Of a stretch of DNA of 64,000 nucleotides, positions 39,221-46,752 are shown piece by piece. The stretch comes from Pacificoceanicola onchidii (GTDB taxonomy: Bacteria > Pseudomonadota > Alphaproteobacteria > Rhodobacterales > Rhodobacteraceae), in NCBI RefSeq assembly GCF_004804335.1, contig NZ_SRXY01000002.1:562666-626665 (forward strand), given 5' to 3'. Positions within the stretch are counted from its first letter, which is position 1. Every line of letters begins with the position of its first letter. The notes beneath the pieces are model-generated. The model was not told where the DNA came from, ran no database searches, and saw nothing but the letters and a program-made list of their open reading frames with translations. Both the position numbers and the translations under genes were made by a program.

Positions 39221-40078
39221 ATGTCATCCCTGTATCTCACTCACCCGGGCGCACGTCCCGGCTTTACATCCGTAGAATCCCTGCGCCGTCACGTGATCGC
39301 CGCCCTGCAGGATGCCCTGAGCGAGGCCGAGATCACCCCCGCGCAGGAAGACCCGAACCAGCTGTTGATCGAAAGCGCGGCGGCCGGGGCAAACGTGGTG
39401 CACCTCGGCAATCTCGCCACGGAGCTTGTGGGACAGGTGCCGCGCCTGGAGGCGGAGCAGCGCATTCGGGCCTTTATCGACATGGTTCAGAGCCTTGCGG
39501 ATGGCGGGACGCGGCTTTCGCTGGAGCGGCTCTACCCGGCCCTGCGGCATCGGGATTTCCCGCTCAGGAGCGGCGCGGCGCCGCTGACCCGCCCCGGTCC
39601 CGGCGATTGCCTCGCGGTGCTCATGTCGGACGAAGGCGCGCATACGGCGATGATCCCGGAGGCCACGCTCGAAGCGGCGGGTCTGCCAGTGGAGGCGGCC
39701 TGGGACGCGGCAGAGGAAAACTTCGCGGCGGCGCTGACCGGGCTCGCGCTGTACGAGGAAGGCAGCGGGCTTGTGAACCTGGAGATCGAAGGGTTTGAAT
39801 GGCTTGGGAGCAGCCTGCTGCTGGCTCCTGCGGTCATCGCCCATGTTCTGGTGGCGCGCGGGAGCGGGCCGGTCTATCTCGCCGCGCCGTGCCGGCAATC
39901 GGTTGACCTAATCGCGGAGGACGCGCAGGGCGCGCTCGAGGTGATGACAGGCTGGATGACTAAACGCCTGTCGGAGCCGCATCCGCAGTCGGACATGGTG
40001 TTCCGGTTTGCCCCCGGCGATGCTGCCCCGCGCCCGGCGTTTGTGTTTGACAGCGGCACGCTGCACGCCCTGTCCTGA
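39221..40078 (+). CDS. Hypothetical protein, possibly DUF1444-like
   Basis: 285 aa from ATG 39221 (CGGAG site); the longer frame from 39110 is unlikely. Soluble, acidic, no signal peptide. Conserved-looking elements are DPNQLLIESAAAGANVVHLGNL (about 44-65), RLSLERLYPALRHRDF and DCLAVLMSDEGAHTAMIPEATL. It weakly recalls DUF1444-type proteins; I cannot confirm. It is divergent from the sulfhydrylase and tandem with dddP, separated from it by a repeat-rich 200-nt gap. Confidence 0.6.
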   Translation: MSSLYLTHPGARPGFTSVESLRRHVIAALQDALSEAEITPAQEDPNQLLIESAAAGANVVHLGNLATELVGQVPRLEAEQRIRAFIDMVQSLADGGTRLSLERLYPALRHRDFPLRSGAAPLTRPGPGDCLAVLMSDEGAHTAMIPEATLEAAGLPVEAAWDAAEENFAAALTGLALYEEGSGLVNLEIEGFEWLGSSLLLAPAVIAHVLVARGSGPVYLAAPCRQSVDLIAEDAQGALEVMTGWMTKRLSEPHPQSDMVFRFAPGDAAPRPAFVFDSGTLHALS

Positions 40079-40083
40079 GGGGC

Positions 40084-40173
40084 GGCGGGGCGCAGCCCCG
40101 CCCTACCGGATGACTGTTCAAGACGGCAAACCATACAAGCGAAGCCTGCCGTAGGGCGGGGCTGTGCCCCGCC
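40084..40173. repeat. Inverted pair of dispersed GC-rich palindromes (family 1)
   Basis: Copy A (40084-40106) is the reverse complement of copy B (40151-40173, GTAGGGCGGGGCTGTGCC then CCGCC). Each copy is itself a hairpin with GGCGGGGC/GCCCCGCC arms. Further copies are at 42621-42643 and 62934-62994. The pair lies just after the 285-aa gene's stop and about 106 nt before dddP, so it may act as a terminator insulating dddP. Confidence 0.8.
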
Positions 40174-40278
40174 GCCCTTGCCGGAAAACGTCATGATTGC
40201 CCCCGTGGGATGTCGATTCCAGACCGGACGACGCCGAGAATCTGCCGCACCGTGGATGCACCACGGGAGGCAGACCAG

Positions 40279-41619
40279 ATGAACACCCATTACCGGGACA
40301 CCCGAAAAATCGACCCAACGCGCGGCGAGACCATCGCCGATGGCACCCCCAACGATCAGAACCGTGTCGAGATCGGCCCGACGCAGCTGGCCTTCCGGGA
40401 ATGGGCCGAGGCCGGTTTGACCCTGCCCAACCTGCCGGCTATGCGCGCCTACCGCTTGGATCGGCTGACGAAGGCGGTTCAGGAACGCGGCTACGGCGGC
40501 ATCCTGATGTTCGACCCGCTCAACATCCGGTACGCCACCGACAGCACCAACATGCAGCTGTGGAACGCGCACAATCCCTTCCGCGCCTGTCTGGTCTGCG
40601 CCGATGGCTACATGGTGGTCTGGGACTACAAGAACGCGATGTTCCTGACCAAAATCAATCCCTTGGTGGCAGAGCAGCGCACCGGGGCGGATCTGTTCTA
40701 CTTTGACCGCGGCGACCGCGTTGGCGCGGCGGCGGAGCGCTTTGCCGGGGAGGTTCTGGACCTGATCCGGGAACACGGCGGCGGAGACATGCGTCTTGGT
40801 GTGGACAAGCCCATGCTGCACGGGTTGCGTGCGCTGGAGGGCCTCGGCTTCGAGGTGATCCCCGGCGAGGAGCTGACCGAAAAGGCCCGCAGCATCAAAG
40901 GCCCCGACGAGATCCTCGCCATGCGCTGTGCCAGCCATGCCTGCGAGGCAGCCTGCTACGCCATGGAAGACGCCGCGCGCGCTGGCATTCCCGGCGGGCA
41001 CATGTCCGAGGATGACGTCTGGGCCGTGCTGCATGCAGAGAACATCCGGCGCGGCGGCGAATGGATCGAGACCCGCCTGCTCAGCTCAGGCCCGCGCACC
41101 AACCCGTGGTTTCAGGAATGCAGTGGGCGGATCGTTCAAAACAATGAAATCCTCGCCTTCGACACCGATCTGGTCGGCGCCTATGGCATCTGCGTCGACA
41201 TCTCGCGCACCTGGTGGATCGGCGATCAAAAGCCGCGTCCGGATATGATCGAGGCGATGAAGATCGGGGTCGAACATATTCAGACCAATATGGAGATGCT
41301 GCGCCCCGGCGTGTCCTTCACCGATCTGACGCACAAGTCCCATGTGCTGCCCGAGCACTACCAGAAGCTCAAGTATGGTTGTCTGATGCACGGGGTGGGT
41401 CTGTGCGATGAATGGCCGTTGATTGCCTATCCGGACAACTGGGTGGAAGGGGCGTTTGACTACGAGTTGCAGCCGGGGATGGTGCTCTGTGTCGAGGCCT
41501 TGATCAGCCCCGAAGGTGGGGATTTTTCGATCAAGCTGGAGGATCAGGTTCTTGTCACCGAAGATGGCTATGAGAACCTGACCAAATACCCGTTTGATCC
41601 CGCTTTGATGGGGGAATGA
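40279..41619 (+). CDS. dddP: Dimethylsulfoniopropionate lyase DddP (M24 metallopeptidase fold)
   Basis: 446 aa from ATG 40279 (GGGAGG site). It cleaves DMSP to dimethyl sulfide and acrylate. Starts MNTHYRDTRKIDPTRG; the whole chain is DddP-like (DPLNIRYATDSTNMQLWN, GGEWIETRLLSSGPRTNPWF). Metal ligands match those published for Roseobacter DddP by number as well as kind: D295, D297, D307, H371, E406 and E421, with catalytic D377 in MHGVGLCDEWPL. These residues separate DddP from ordinary M24 peptidases. Cytoplasmic, dimeric in the family. It has no other ddd or dmd gene next to it; acrylate would feed the propionyl-CoA genes elsewhere in the window. Confidence 0.96.
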   Translation: MNTHYRDTRKIDPTRGETIADGTPNDQNRVEIGPTQLAFREWAEAGLTLPNLPAMRAYRLDRLTKAVQERGYGGILMFDPLNIRYATDSTNMQLWNAHNPFRACLVCADGYMVVWDYKNAMFLTKINPLVAEQRTGADLFYFDRGDRVGAAAERFAGEVLDLIREHGGGDMRLGVDKPMLHGLRALEGLGFEVIPGEELTEKARSIKGPDEILAMRCASHACEAACYAMEDAARAGIPGGHMSEDDVWAVLHAENIRRGGEWIETRLLSSGPRTNPWFQECSGRIVQNNEILAFDTDLVGAYGICVDISRTWWIGDQKPRPDMIEAMKIGVEHIQTNMEMLRPGVSFTDLTHKSHVLPEHYQKLKYGCLMHGVGLCDEWPLIAYPDNWVEGAFDYELQPGMVLCVEALISPEGGDFSIKLEDQVLVTEDGYENLTKYPFDPALMGE

Positions 41620-41629
41620 GGGGCACAGT

Positions 41630-42532
41630 TTAGCCGCCTTTCAGCCCCGCCGCGCTCATCACCACAGCGTCCAGCATGGCCTGCGCCGGTCCCGCCACGT
41701 TGCCAAAGGCATCCAGCTCCAGCCTCCGGCGGAGCCCGCTCTGCCCCCAGGCGGCCAGCCGCACCGCTTCGGGCCCGTCTCTGATGGCGTCGAGAAAGCC
41801 GTTCGCCTCGCCCGTCACCGTGTTCGCCGCGCCGCGCAAGCGGTGTGCCTCCGCGCCTTCGCCTTGTGCGTGCAGCCCGTCCGAGAGCGCGTGCAAGGCG
41901 GTGGCCAGACCGGCCACGGCGCGCGCGTGCGCCTCCGCCGGGTTCTCCGGGTTCAGATCGTTCAGCGCAACCGCAGGCGCGCAATCCACCACCCCCGAGG
42001 GCACGCTTTGCCCGGCCCATGGCGTTGGCCCGAGGTCTTCCACGTCGAGATGCGTGGCCGAGAAATTGGGCTGGAAGGTCGGCAAAAGGAACTGCGTGCC
42101 GCCGCCCACAAGGAACCAGTGTTTCACGATTTTCACGGTGCCGGCCGCGTCCTTGATTTTCGCCGGTTGCGATTCAATGCCGCCGGTCCAGCACGGTACG
42201 GTGAGCCCCTGTTTGACCGTCACCTTGACCATCTTGGTGCCGTCGTTCCAGATCGGCTCCACCGCGCTTTCGCTGCGCCAGTCGCCCTCGGTTGATCCCG
42301 GCGCGGGCGGCTCCGGGGACCAGTAGCCGCCCAGCTGCCCAGCGCTGCCGCCATAAACCCGGTAGAGCGTGGTGCCTGCGGGCAGGGTCTTTGCCGAAGC
42401 GGCGGTGAAATTAGCCGCGTCGCTGCCGCGCAGGTCGAAATATCCCTGCGCTTTTAAAGGCTTGGGCAACAGGCCCAAGAGCAGCATCGGGTCTTCTCTG
42501 GCACCGTCAAACGGCTTGTTCGGTATCTGCAT
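41630..42532 (-). CDS. Hypothetical protein convergent with dddP
   Basis: 300 aa, start at 42532 behind GGGAGGGGAG. No signal peptide. The N-terminal half (about 20-175) resembles a small-molecule or ADP-ribosyl-type binding domain only vaguely: GTTLYRVYGGSAGQLGGYWSPEPP and WIFLVGGG-like stretches, but no firm family. The C-terminal half is Ala-rich helical (ARAVAGLATALHALSDGLH ... GEANGFLDAIRDGPEAVRLA). The stop is 10 nt from the dddP stop. The N-terminal RVYGG...YWSP pattern recalls toxin-type RES/ART proteins, but I see no catalytic triad and do not assert it. Confidence 0.55.
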   Translation of the reverse strand: MQIPNKPFDGAREDPMLLLGLLPKPLKAQGYFDLRGSDAANFTAASAKTLPAGTTLYRVYGGSAGQLGGYWSPEPPAPGSTEGDWRSESAVEPIWNDGTKMVKVTVKQGLTVPCWTGGIESQPAKIKDAAGTVKIVKHWFLVGGGTQFLLPTFQPNFSATHLDVEDLGPTPWAGQSVPSGVVDCAPAVALNDLNPENPAEAHARAVAGLATALHALSDGLHAQGEGAEAHRLRGAANTVTGEANGFLDAIRDGPEAVRLAAWGQSGLRRRLELDAFGNVAGPAQAMLDAVVMSAAGLKGG

Positions 42533-42620
42533 GGGTGTCTCCCCTCCCTGATTTCCCGCAGTCTACACAAGCGCTTGCGCCGCTGTCTGTGCGCTGCCTC
42601 ACCCGGCGCGCGGCGCGTCT

Positions 42621-42643
42621 GTAGGGCGAGGCTATGCCCCGCC
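42621..42643. repeat. Dispersed GC-rich palindrome, family 1, overlapping a stop codon
   Basis: GTAGGGCGAGGCTATGCC then CCGCC, one mismatch or two from the copies at 40151 and 62972. It covers the stop codon (42632-42634) and the last codons of the BNR-repeat gene, so the repeat supplies the extreme C-terminus of that protein. Confidence 0.75.
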
Positions 42644-43792
42644 ACCCGGCGCGGTCATGGTCTCGACGCAAAGCACCGTTGGCAGGTGCTCGGCGATCTC
42701 GAACCAGCTGTCGCCCTCGTCGAAGGAGGCAAAAACCGACCCTGAATTGGTGCCGAAATAGACCCCCGGTGCGGGCATCGCATCGACCGCCATGGCCTGT
42801 CGCAGCACCGTGAAGAAACAGCTGCCCTGTGGCAGCCCCTCCCGGCAGGCCTCCCAGCTCTCGCCACCGGTGCGGGAGCGCCAGACCGCCGCCGAGGCCT
42901 CCGGCGGGAAGCGCCCCTCCATGTCGCCGTTCAACGGGAAGGTCCAGATCGTATCCGGCTTGTCCGGATGCACGGCAATGGGGAAGCCGAAGGTGGAGGG
43001 CAGCCCTTCGGTGATGTCCTCCCAGGAGCGCCCGCCGTCCTGCGAGCGGTACACGCCATGGTGGTTCTGCTGATAGAGCAGGTCCGCGCCCGCGCGCTGG
43101 ATGTTGTGCACGCAGTGCCCTGTATCGCCATCACGCGGCGCGGCAGGGTGCGCGTGATCCGCGCAGCTTTGTGCATTGGACAAACGGTTGCGCCGCTCCC
43201 AGGTGCCGCCGCCGTCTTCGCTGGCAAAGACCCCCGCCGCCGAGATGCCGAGCCAGAGCTTTTCGGGAGCCTCCGGCGCGGTGACAATCGTGTGCAGCGT
43301 CAGCCCAGCCGCGCCCGGTTGCCACGTGTCCGCCGAAGGATGGTTGTTCAGGCTCTCCAGTTTCTCCCAGGTCGCGCCATCGTTCTGCGAGGCCAGCAGC
43401 GTCGCCGGTTTCGCGCCGGTGTAGAGGGTGCCGCCCTGCCGGGCGAGCGACCAGAGCGCATCAATCTGGCCGCTGAAGGGCGCGGGATCGGCGGGCTCCA
43501 TGCCGAACTGCCGCGCTTCCTCGGGATCGCTCCGCGCCCAGTTGTCGATCTGGCCGTCGGCCAGTTTCGACAGGGTCCATGTCGCGCCGTCATCGTCCGA
43601 GCGCCACACGCCCGCGCCGTGAAAAGCCCCCCCGCCCGCAGCCCAGAGCTGGCCTTCGGCGCCGATCGCGTGATTGATGCTCCAGCCGCCGCAGAGCGGG
43701 CCTGTCACGGACCAATCCGCCCGCGCCGCATCCGCACGCAGCAGGAAAAGCCCCTTTGTCGTGCCCACAAGAACCGTGACCCGATCCGACAT
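42632..43792 (-). CDS. BNR/Asp-box repeat protein (sialidase- or VPS10-like beta-propeller)
   Basis: 386 aa, GGAGGG site before ATG 43792, no signal peptide. At least five Asp-boxes of the SxDxGxTW type are visible: SDDDGATW, SQNDGATW, SEDGGGTW, SQDGGRSW and FDEGDSW, spaced as propeller blades, with a start VTVLVGTTKGLFLL typical of WD40/YVTN/BNR-like proteins. Histidine-rich DHAHPAAPRDGDTGHCVHNI may be a metal or ligand site. It lacks the arginine triad one would need for a sialidase claim. Function unknown. The 3' end is shared with a dispersed repeat. Confidence 0.82.
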   Translation of the reverse strand: MSDRVTVLVGTTKGLFLLRADAARADWSVTGPLCGGWSINHAIGAEGQLWAAGGGAFHGAGVWRSDDDGATWTLSKLADGQIDNWARSDPEEARQFGMEPADPAPFSGQIDALWSLARQGGTLYTGAKPATLLASQNDGATWEKLESLNNHPSADTWQPGAAGLTLHTIVTAPEAPEKLWLGISAAGVFASEDGGGTWERRNRLSNAQSCADHAHPAAPRDGDTGHCVHNIQRAGADLLYQQNHHGVYRSQDGGRSWEDITEGLPSTFGFPIAVHPDKPDTIWTFPLNGDMEGRFPPEASAAVWRSRTGGESWEACREGLPQGSCFFTVLRQAMAVDAMPAPGVYFGTNSGSVFASFDEGDSWFEIAEHLPTVLCVETMTAPGGGA

Positions 43793-43861
43793 GTCCCACC
43801 CTCCTGTTTTCGCGTAACGAGGGTAACACGGGTGGTTCTGATCGCCTAACGGTCGGCGGGA

Positions 43862-44866
43862 TTACCGCAGCCAGAACCCTTCGCGTTTGATGCGGTTGCG
43901 GATCGCCTTTTCCCGGCGCGGCAGGTCATTTTGGTCAAACAGAGCCCGCACCTTCTGCCCGCGCCCCTGATAGATCAGCCGTTTGAACGGGTCATATTGT
44001 TTGAGGATCTTTTTCACCCGGTTCGGCGCGGCGATCTCTTCGAGAAGGTCGACAACCGCCTGCTCTTCGCGCGCATAGAGCAGCGGCAGGGTGCGGTAAT
44101 GGCAGGAGACGGAGCCGTCGAGCAGCCCATCCGGCAGGGTACCCCGCCCGCCGCCCAAGCTGTGAATGACCAGGGGCAACGCCACCTGATCGAGCCACGG
44201 GTCAAGCGATTGCAGCAGCAGTTCCTCGGGCGGGTTGTCCCGGATGTCCAGAGCGTAGTCGAGATAACGCTGACCAAAGACGCGCGGGCAGCGGTAGAAG
44301 AAAAACCCGGCATTGAAATAGAGATAGCGTTGCCAGTACTCATCCGGCTGGTCGAGATCGAGGGAGCTTTCGAAATCGAGTCCGAAGCGGTCGTAAAGCG
44401 ACTTCCAGATCGCCGTGTAGCCCGGCCCGTACAGTTCCAGTTCCGGCCAGGTGCCCGTCCGGCGCATGGAGGCGGTGGGGCGGTCAAAATCGAACGGGAC
44501 TCTCGAGAGGTCATCGCGGATCAAAGTGTCCGCGTCAAAAAAGACAAAAGGCGCGCCTTCGGGCAAGGCCAGAAGCGCCTCGATCTTGTTGCCGTGGGGG
44601 TAGGACTGCCCGAAGTGGCGGCTCTCGAAAGGCAGGATCGTCGCGCCCAGTCTTTCGAGCAGCGCGCGCAGGTCCGGATCACGGATGCGCGGGTCACGCT
44701 CCCACAGCGGCCCCGGCTGCGGTTCGGCCACAAAAAGGCGAAACCGCTCCGGCGTGCCGCTCGCCGCGAGCGAGGCGGCAAACAGCACGGCCTCGTAGGA
44801 CAGCCGCCCGGACTGGCCATTGATGACCACATTCACCCGTTGAGACGCGCCGTCTTTTTGTGCCAT
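43862..44866 (-). CDS. Putative glycosyltransferase (DxD type)
   Basis: 334 aa from ATG 44866 (AGGGGCAG site). VNVVINGQSGRLSYEAVLFAASL opens a Rossmann-like GT-A fold, and FVFFDADTLIRDDLSRVPF (about 110-128) holds the DxD metal motif. YLYFNAGFFFYRCPRVFGQRYL and CHYRTLPLLY resemble the acceptor-side segments of GT8-like enzymes. The C-terminus is basic (RREKAIRNRIKREGFWLR). Donor and acceptor unknown; possibly surface-glycan synthesis. Confidence 0.7.
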   Translation of the reverse strand: MAQKDGASQRVNVVINGQSGRLSYEAVLFAASLAASGTPERFRLFVAEPQPGPLWERDPRIRDPDLRALLERLGATILPFESRHFGQSYPHGNKIEALLALPEGAPFVFFDADTLIRDDLSRVPFDFDRPTASMRRTGTWPELELYGPGYTAIWKSLYDRFGLDFESSLDLDQPDEYWQRYLYFNAGFFFYRCPRVFGQRYLDYALDIRDNPPEELLLQSLDPWLDQVALPLVIHSLGGGRGTLPDGLLDGSVSCHYRTLPLLYAREEQAVVDLLEEIAAPNRVKKILKQYDPFKRLIYQGRGQKVRALFDQNDLPRREKAIRNRIKREGFWLR

Positions 44867-44964
44867 GCTGCCCCTGCTCTTTATTCCGTTTTCGGCACTA
44901 TAGGCGCGATCCCTGCGGGTCAAAAGCGTGATGTGCCGCCGCCTATTTCAAGGATTGCAGAACC

Positions 44965-45498
44965 ATGATCGACATCCTTTTCATTCTGTCCGGCATCGCA
45001 TTTGGCGGTGGCTCGGGCGAGACCTCCGCCGAAACGGCGGCTGCCGGTGCTGCCATGGCCACAAGCAGCAGCGCCAGCGCCACGGCCGTAGCAGCCCCCG
45101 CCGCAGAGGCTCCGAAGTATCAAGCCGAAAGCCAGGTCCCGACAGGCAAGTTCACCACGGCGACCGAGGTGAAACCGATCCTCGAGATGACCCGCGCCAA
45201 TTGGGTCGCGGTGCGTGAATACAACGGGCAGGATCTTGTTTACCTGACGCATCTGCTGTCGTGGCGCTGCGGGTTGGTGGCGATCCATGTGGGTCTGAAC
45301 GGCGGGCCGCTGGAAGAATGGCCGATGGAGGCCTGCCACATGGACAGCAACTCCCCCAACGCCATGACGGCGCCGGACGGGGTAATCTACAAGGGCTATC
45401 CGCTCGGGTCGGTGGAGACGATTTCTGTAGAGATCACCTATGACGATCTGACGGCGGATGCGGCGACGTTTGATCGCAATGGGGCGATGATCCCCTAA
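44965..45498 (+). CDS. Hypothetical protein with Ala/Ser-rich leader
   Basis: 177 aa. The first 55 residues are low-complexity (GGGSGETSAETAAAGAAMATSSSASATAVAAP), possibly a linker after a short hydrophobic start MIDILFILSGIAFG. The remaining 120 residues form a compact domain with WVAVREYNGQDLVYLTHLLSWRCGLVAIHVGLNGGP and two cysteines. No family recognised. Transcribed away from the glycosyltransferase; followed after 27 nt by a 66-aa membrane protein. Confidence 0.65.
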   Translation: MIDILFILSGIAFGGGSGETSAETAAAGAAMATSSSASATAVAAPAAEAPKYQAESQVPTGKFTTATEVKPILEMTRANWVAVREYNGQDLVYLTHLLSWRCGLVAIHVGLNGGPLEEWPMEACHMDSNSPNAMTAPDGVIYKGYPLGSVETISVEITYDDLTADAATFDRNGAMIP

Positions 45499-45525
45499 AA
45501 CCCAGCCCTGGAAAGATGCCGGACC

Positions 45526-45726
45526 ATGAAACTGCTTGATGTGCAGCACCCGTTTTTCCGCCCTCTCTGGCGGCGGATTGTGATTGTCGTTGTGGCGCTT
45601 GGCTGGGCGCTGATTGAGCTGGCCCTGGGCAACGGGCTTTGGGCGCTCGTGTTCGGCGCAATCGGGGTTTACTGCGCCCATCAGTTCTTTGTCGCATTCG
45701 ACCCGCAAGAGCCGGATGGCAGTTAA
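45526..45726 (+). CDS. Small two-helix membrane protein
   Basis: 66 aa: KLLDVQHPFFRPLWRRIVIVVVALGWALIELALGNGLWALVFGAIGVYCAHQFF, i.e. a conserved-looking basic start and two transmembrane helices (about 17-35 and 37-56). The motif HPFFRPLWRR suggests a genuine conserved family. It follows the 177-aa gene closely and is probably co-transcribed. Function unknown. Confidence 0.65.
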   Translation: MKLLDVQHPFFRPLWRRIVIVVVALGWALIELALGNGLWALVFGAIGVYCAHQFFVAFDPQEPDGS

Positions 45727-45799
45727 GTCCTGGGATCAACACTCTGGCCCGCCTCGGCGGGGTCTGCCGGACGGGTTTGAGCATTTACAAGATGTGAAG

Positions 45800-45957
45800 C
45801 CTGAAAAGAGGCGGCCGCCAAGATACGGATTTTCAGGGCCGGGGCGTTTATCTCCCGGCTCAGGCGTTTTTCAGTTAACAAAGCATCGCCAATGCTCTGC
45901 CGCGCTTCGCGCTCTCAAGCCATTGGCGATACATTATTCTTTGAACAGAAAAACGCC
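45800..45957. repeat. Nested inverted-repeat element in a 420-nt intergenic region
   Basis: The region 45727-46147 has no supportable gene. It contains CCTGAAAA/TTTTCAGG (45800-45807, 45830-45837), GCCGGG/CCCGGC (45838-45843, 45854-45859) and a long imperfect inverted repeat: left arm 45863-45894 starting GGCGTTTTTC and ending ATCGCCAATG, right arm 45921-45957 starting CATTGGCGAT and ending GAAAAACGCC. The loop holds CGCGCTTCGCG. The arms differ by a short insertion, as in old miniature elements or structured RNAs. Confidence 0.7.
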
Positions 45958-46104
45958 GAATTCGCCTGATCAGATCGAACATCCCCCGATGGCGCAGCCC
46001 GCGTGGCTGGTGAAGCCTTCGCGGATCAATCCGAGTTTTCAGTTTGGATCCGGGGGTGATCCTGCGCGCAGGCAGTGAACAAGTGCTTACACCACCGCGC
46101 GGAG

Positions 46105-46125
46105 GTCCCGGGTCAGGCCCGGGAC
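46105..46125 (-). terminator. Hairpin downstream of gapR
   Basis: GTCCCGGG-TCAGG-CCCGGGAC is a perfect 8-bp stem lying 22 nt past the gapR stop. No U tract follows, so it may be a repeated palindrome of the REP kind as well as a transcript end. Confidence 0.5.
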
Positions 46126-46147
46126 TGCGGTTCGCGGGCAAAGCCCC

Positions 46148-46411
46148 TCAGGACATGCCCAGCGCGGCTTTGTACATGTCCAGCACCGCTTCTTCTTCCG
46201 CTATATCGTCGGCGGTGCGCTTGCGCAGCGCGATGACCTTGCGCATGACCTTGGTGTCGTAGCCGCGCGCCTTGGCCTCGGCCATGACCTCTTTTTGCTG
46301 CTCCGCAACCTCTTTCTTTTCTTCTTCGAGCCGCTCGAAGCGCTCTATGAACTGGCGCAGCTCGCCTGCCGCGATGCCGTAGCTGTTGCTCTCGCTCGAT
46401 TCGTCCTGCAT
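46148..46411 (-). CDS. gapR: DUF2312 protein, GapR family nucleoid-associated protein
   Basis: 87 aa from ATG 46411 (GAGAGGAAGG site). The DUF2312 core is complete: YGIAAGELRQFIERFERLEEEKKEVAEQQKEVMAEAKARGYDTKVMRKVIALRK. Caulobacter GapR, the characterised member, is a coiled-coil protein that binds AT-rich overtwisted DNA ahead of replication and transcription and aids type II topoisomerases. Length and motif match closely, so the same role is expected here. It is a single gene flanked by repeats. Confidence 0.92.
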   Translation of the reverse strand: MQDESSESNSYGIAAGELRQFIERFERLEEEKKEVAEQQKEVMAEAKARGYDTKVMRKVIALRKRTADDIAEEEAVLDMYKAALGMS

Positions 46412-46536
46412 GACGTGCCTTCCTCTCATCGGGTTTTTGTCCGCAAGGGAGATACAGGGGTGCGATGGGGCCATCAAGGCTTGATCGCCGTGATGAGCGG
46501 GGTTAGGCCCTGCCAAACGACTGTGAGGGCAACGTG

Positions 46537-46752
46537 ATGCAACTTTTGATCTGGATTGGCGCGGTGATCACCGTGGCCGGGCTTGGCGGGCTGATCTGGT
46601 GCATCCTGCGCGTGGCCAAGGCCCGCAAGGCGGGTCTGGACGACGAGGCGCTGCGCGAGGTGGTGCGCACGACCGTGACGCTGAACATGGCCGCGCTGTT
46701 CCTGTCGGTCATCGGGCTGATGATGGTGATCTTGGGCGTGTTCCTCGCCTAA
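46537..46752 (+). CDS. Small two-helix membrane protein
   Basis: 71 aa from ATG 46537 (GAGGG site; GTG 46534 is adjacent). Helix 1 about 2-24 (LLIWIGAVITVAGLGGLIWCI), a basic loop AKARKAGLDDEALREVVRTTV, helix 2 about 48-70. The positive loop predicts both ends outside the cytoplasm. It overlaps the stop of the FadJ-like gene by 4 nt on opposite strands. Function unknown. Confidence 0.7.
   Translation: MQLLIWIGAVITVAGLGGLIWCILRVAKARKAGLDDEALREVVRTTVTLNMAALFLSVIGLMMVILGVFLA

Noticed and set aside
40079..40278. An ScfR operator upstream of dddP
   Set aside because: I looked for TTTGCAAA-like words and found none; the gap is filled mostly by the GC-rich repeat pair.
41630..42532. Possible RES/ART toxin reading of the gene next to dddP
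   Set aside because: No convincing catalytic residues and no antitoxin gene next to it.
42632..43792. True sialidase activity for the BNR-repeat protein
   Set aside because: Asp-boxes are structural; the arginine triad and the FRIP-type motif were not found.
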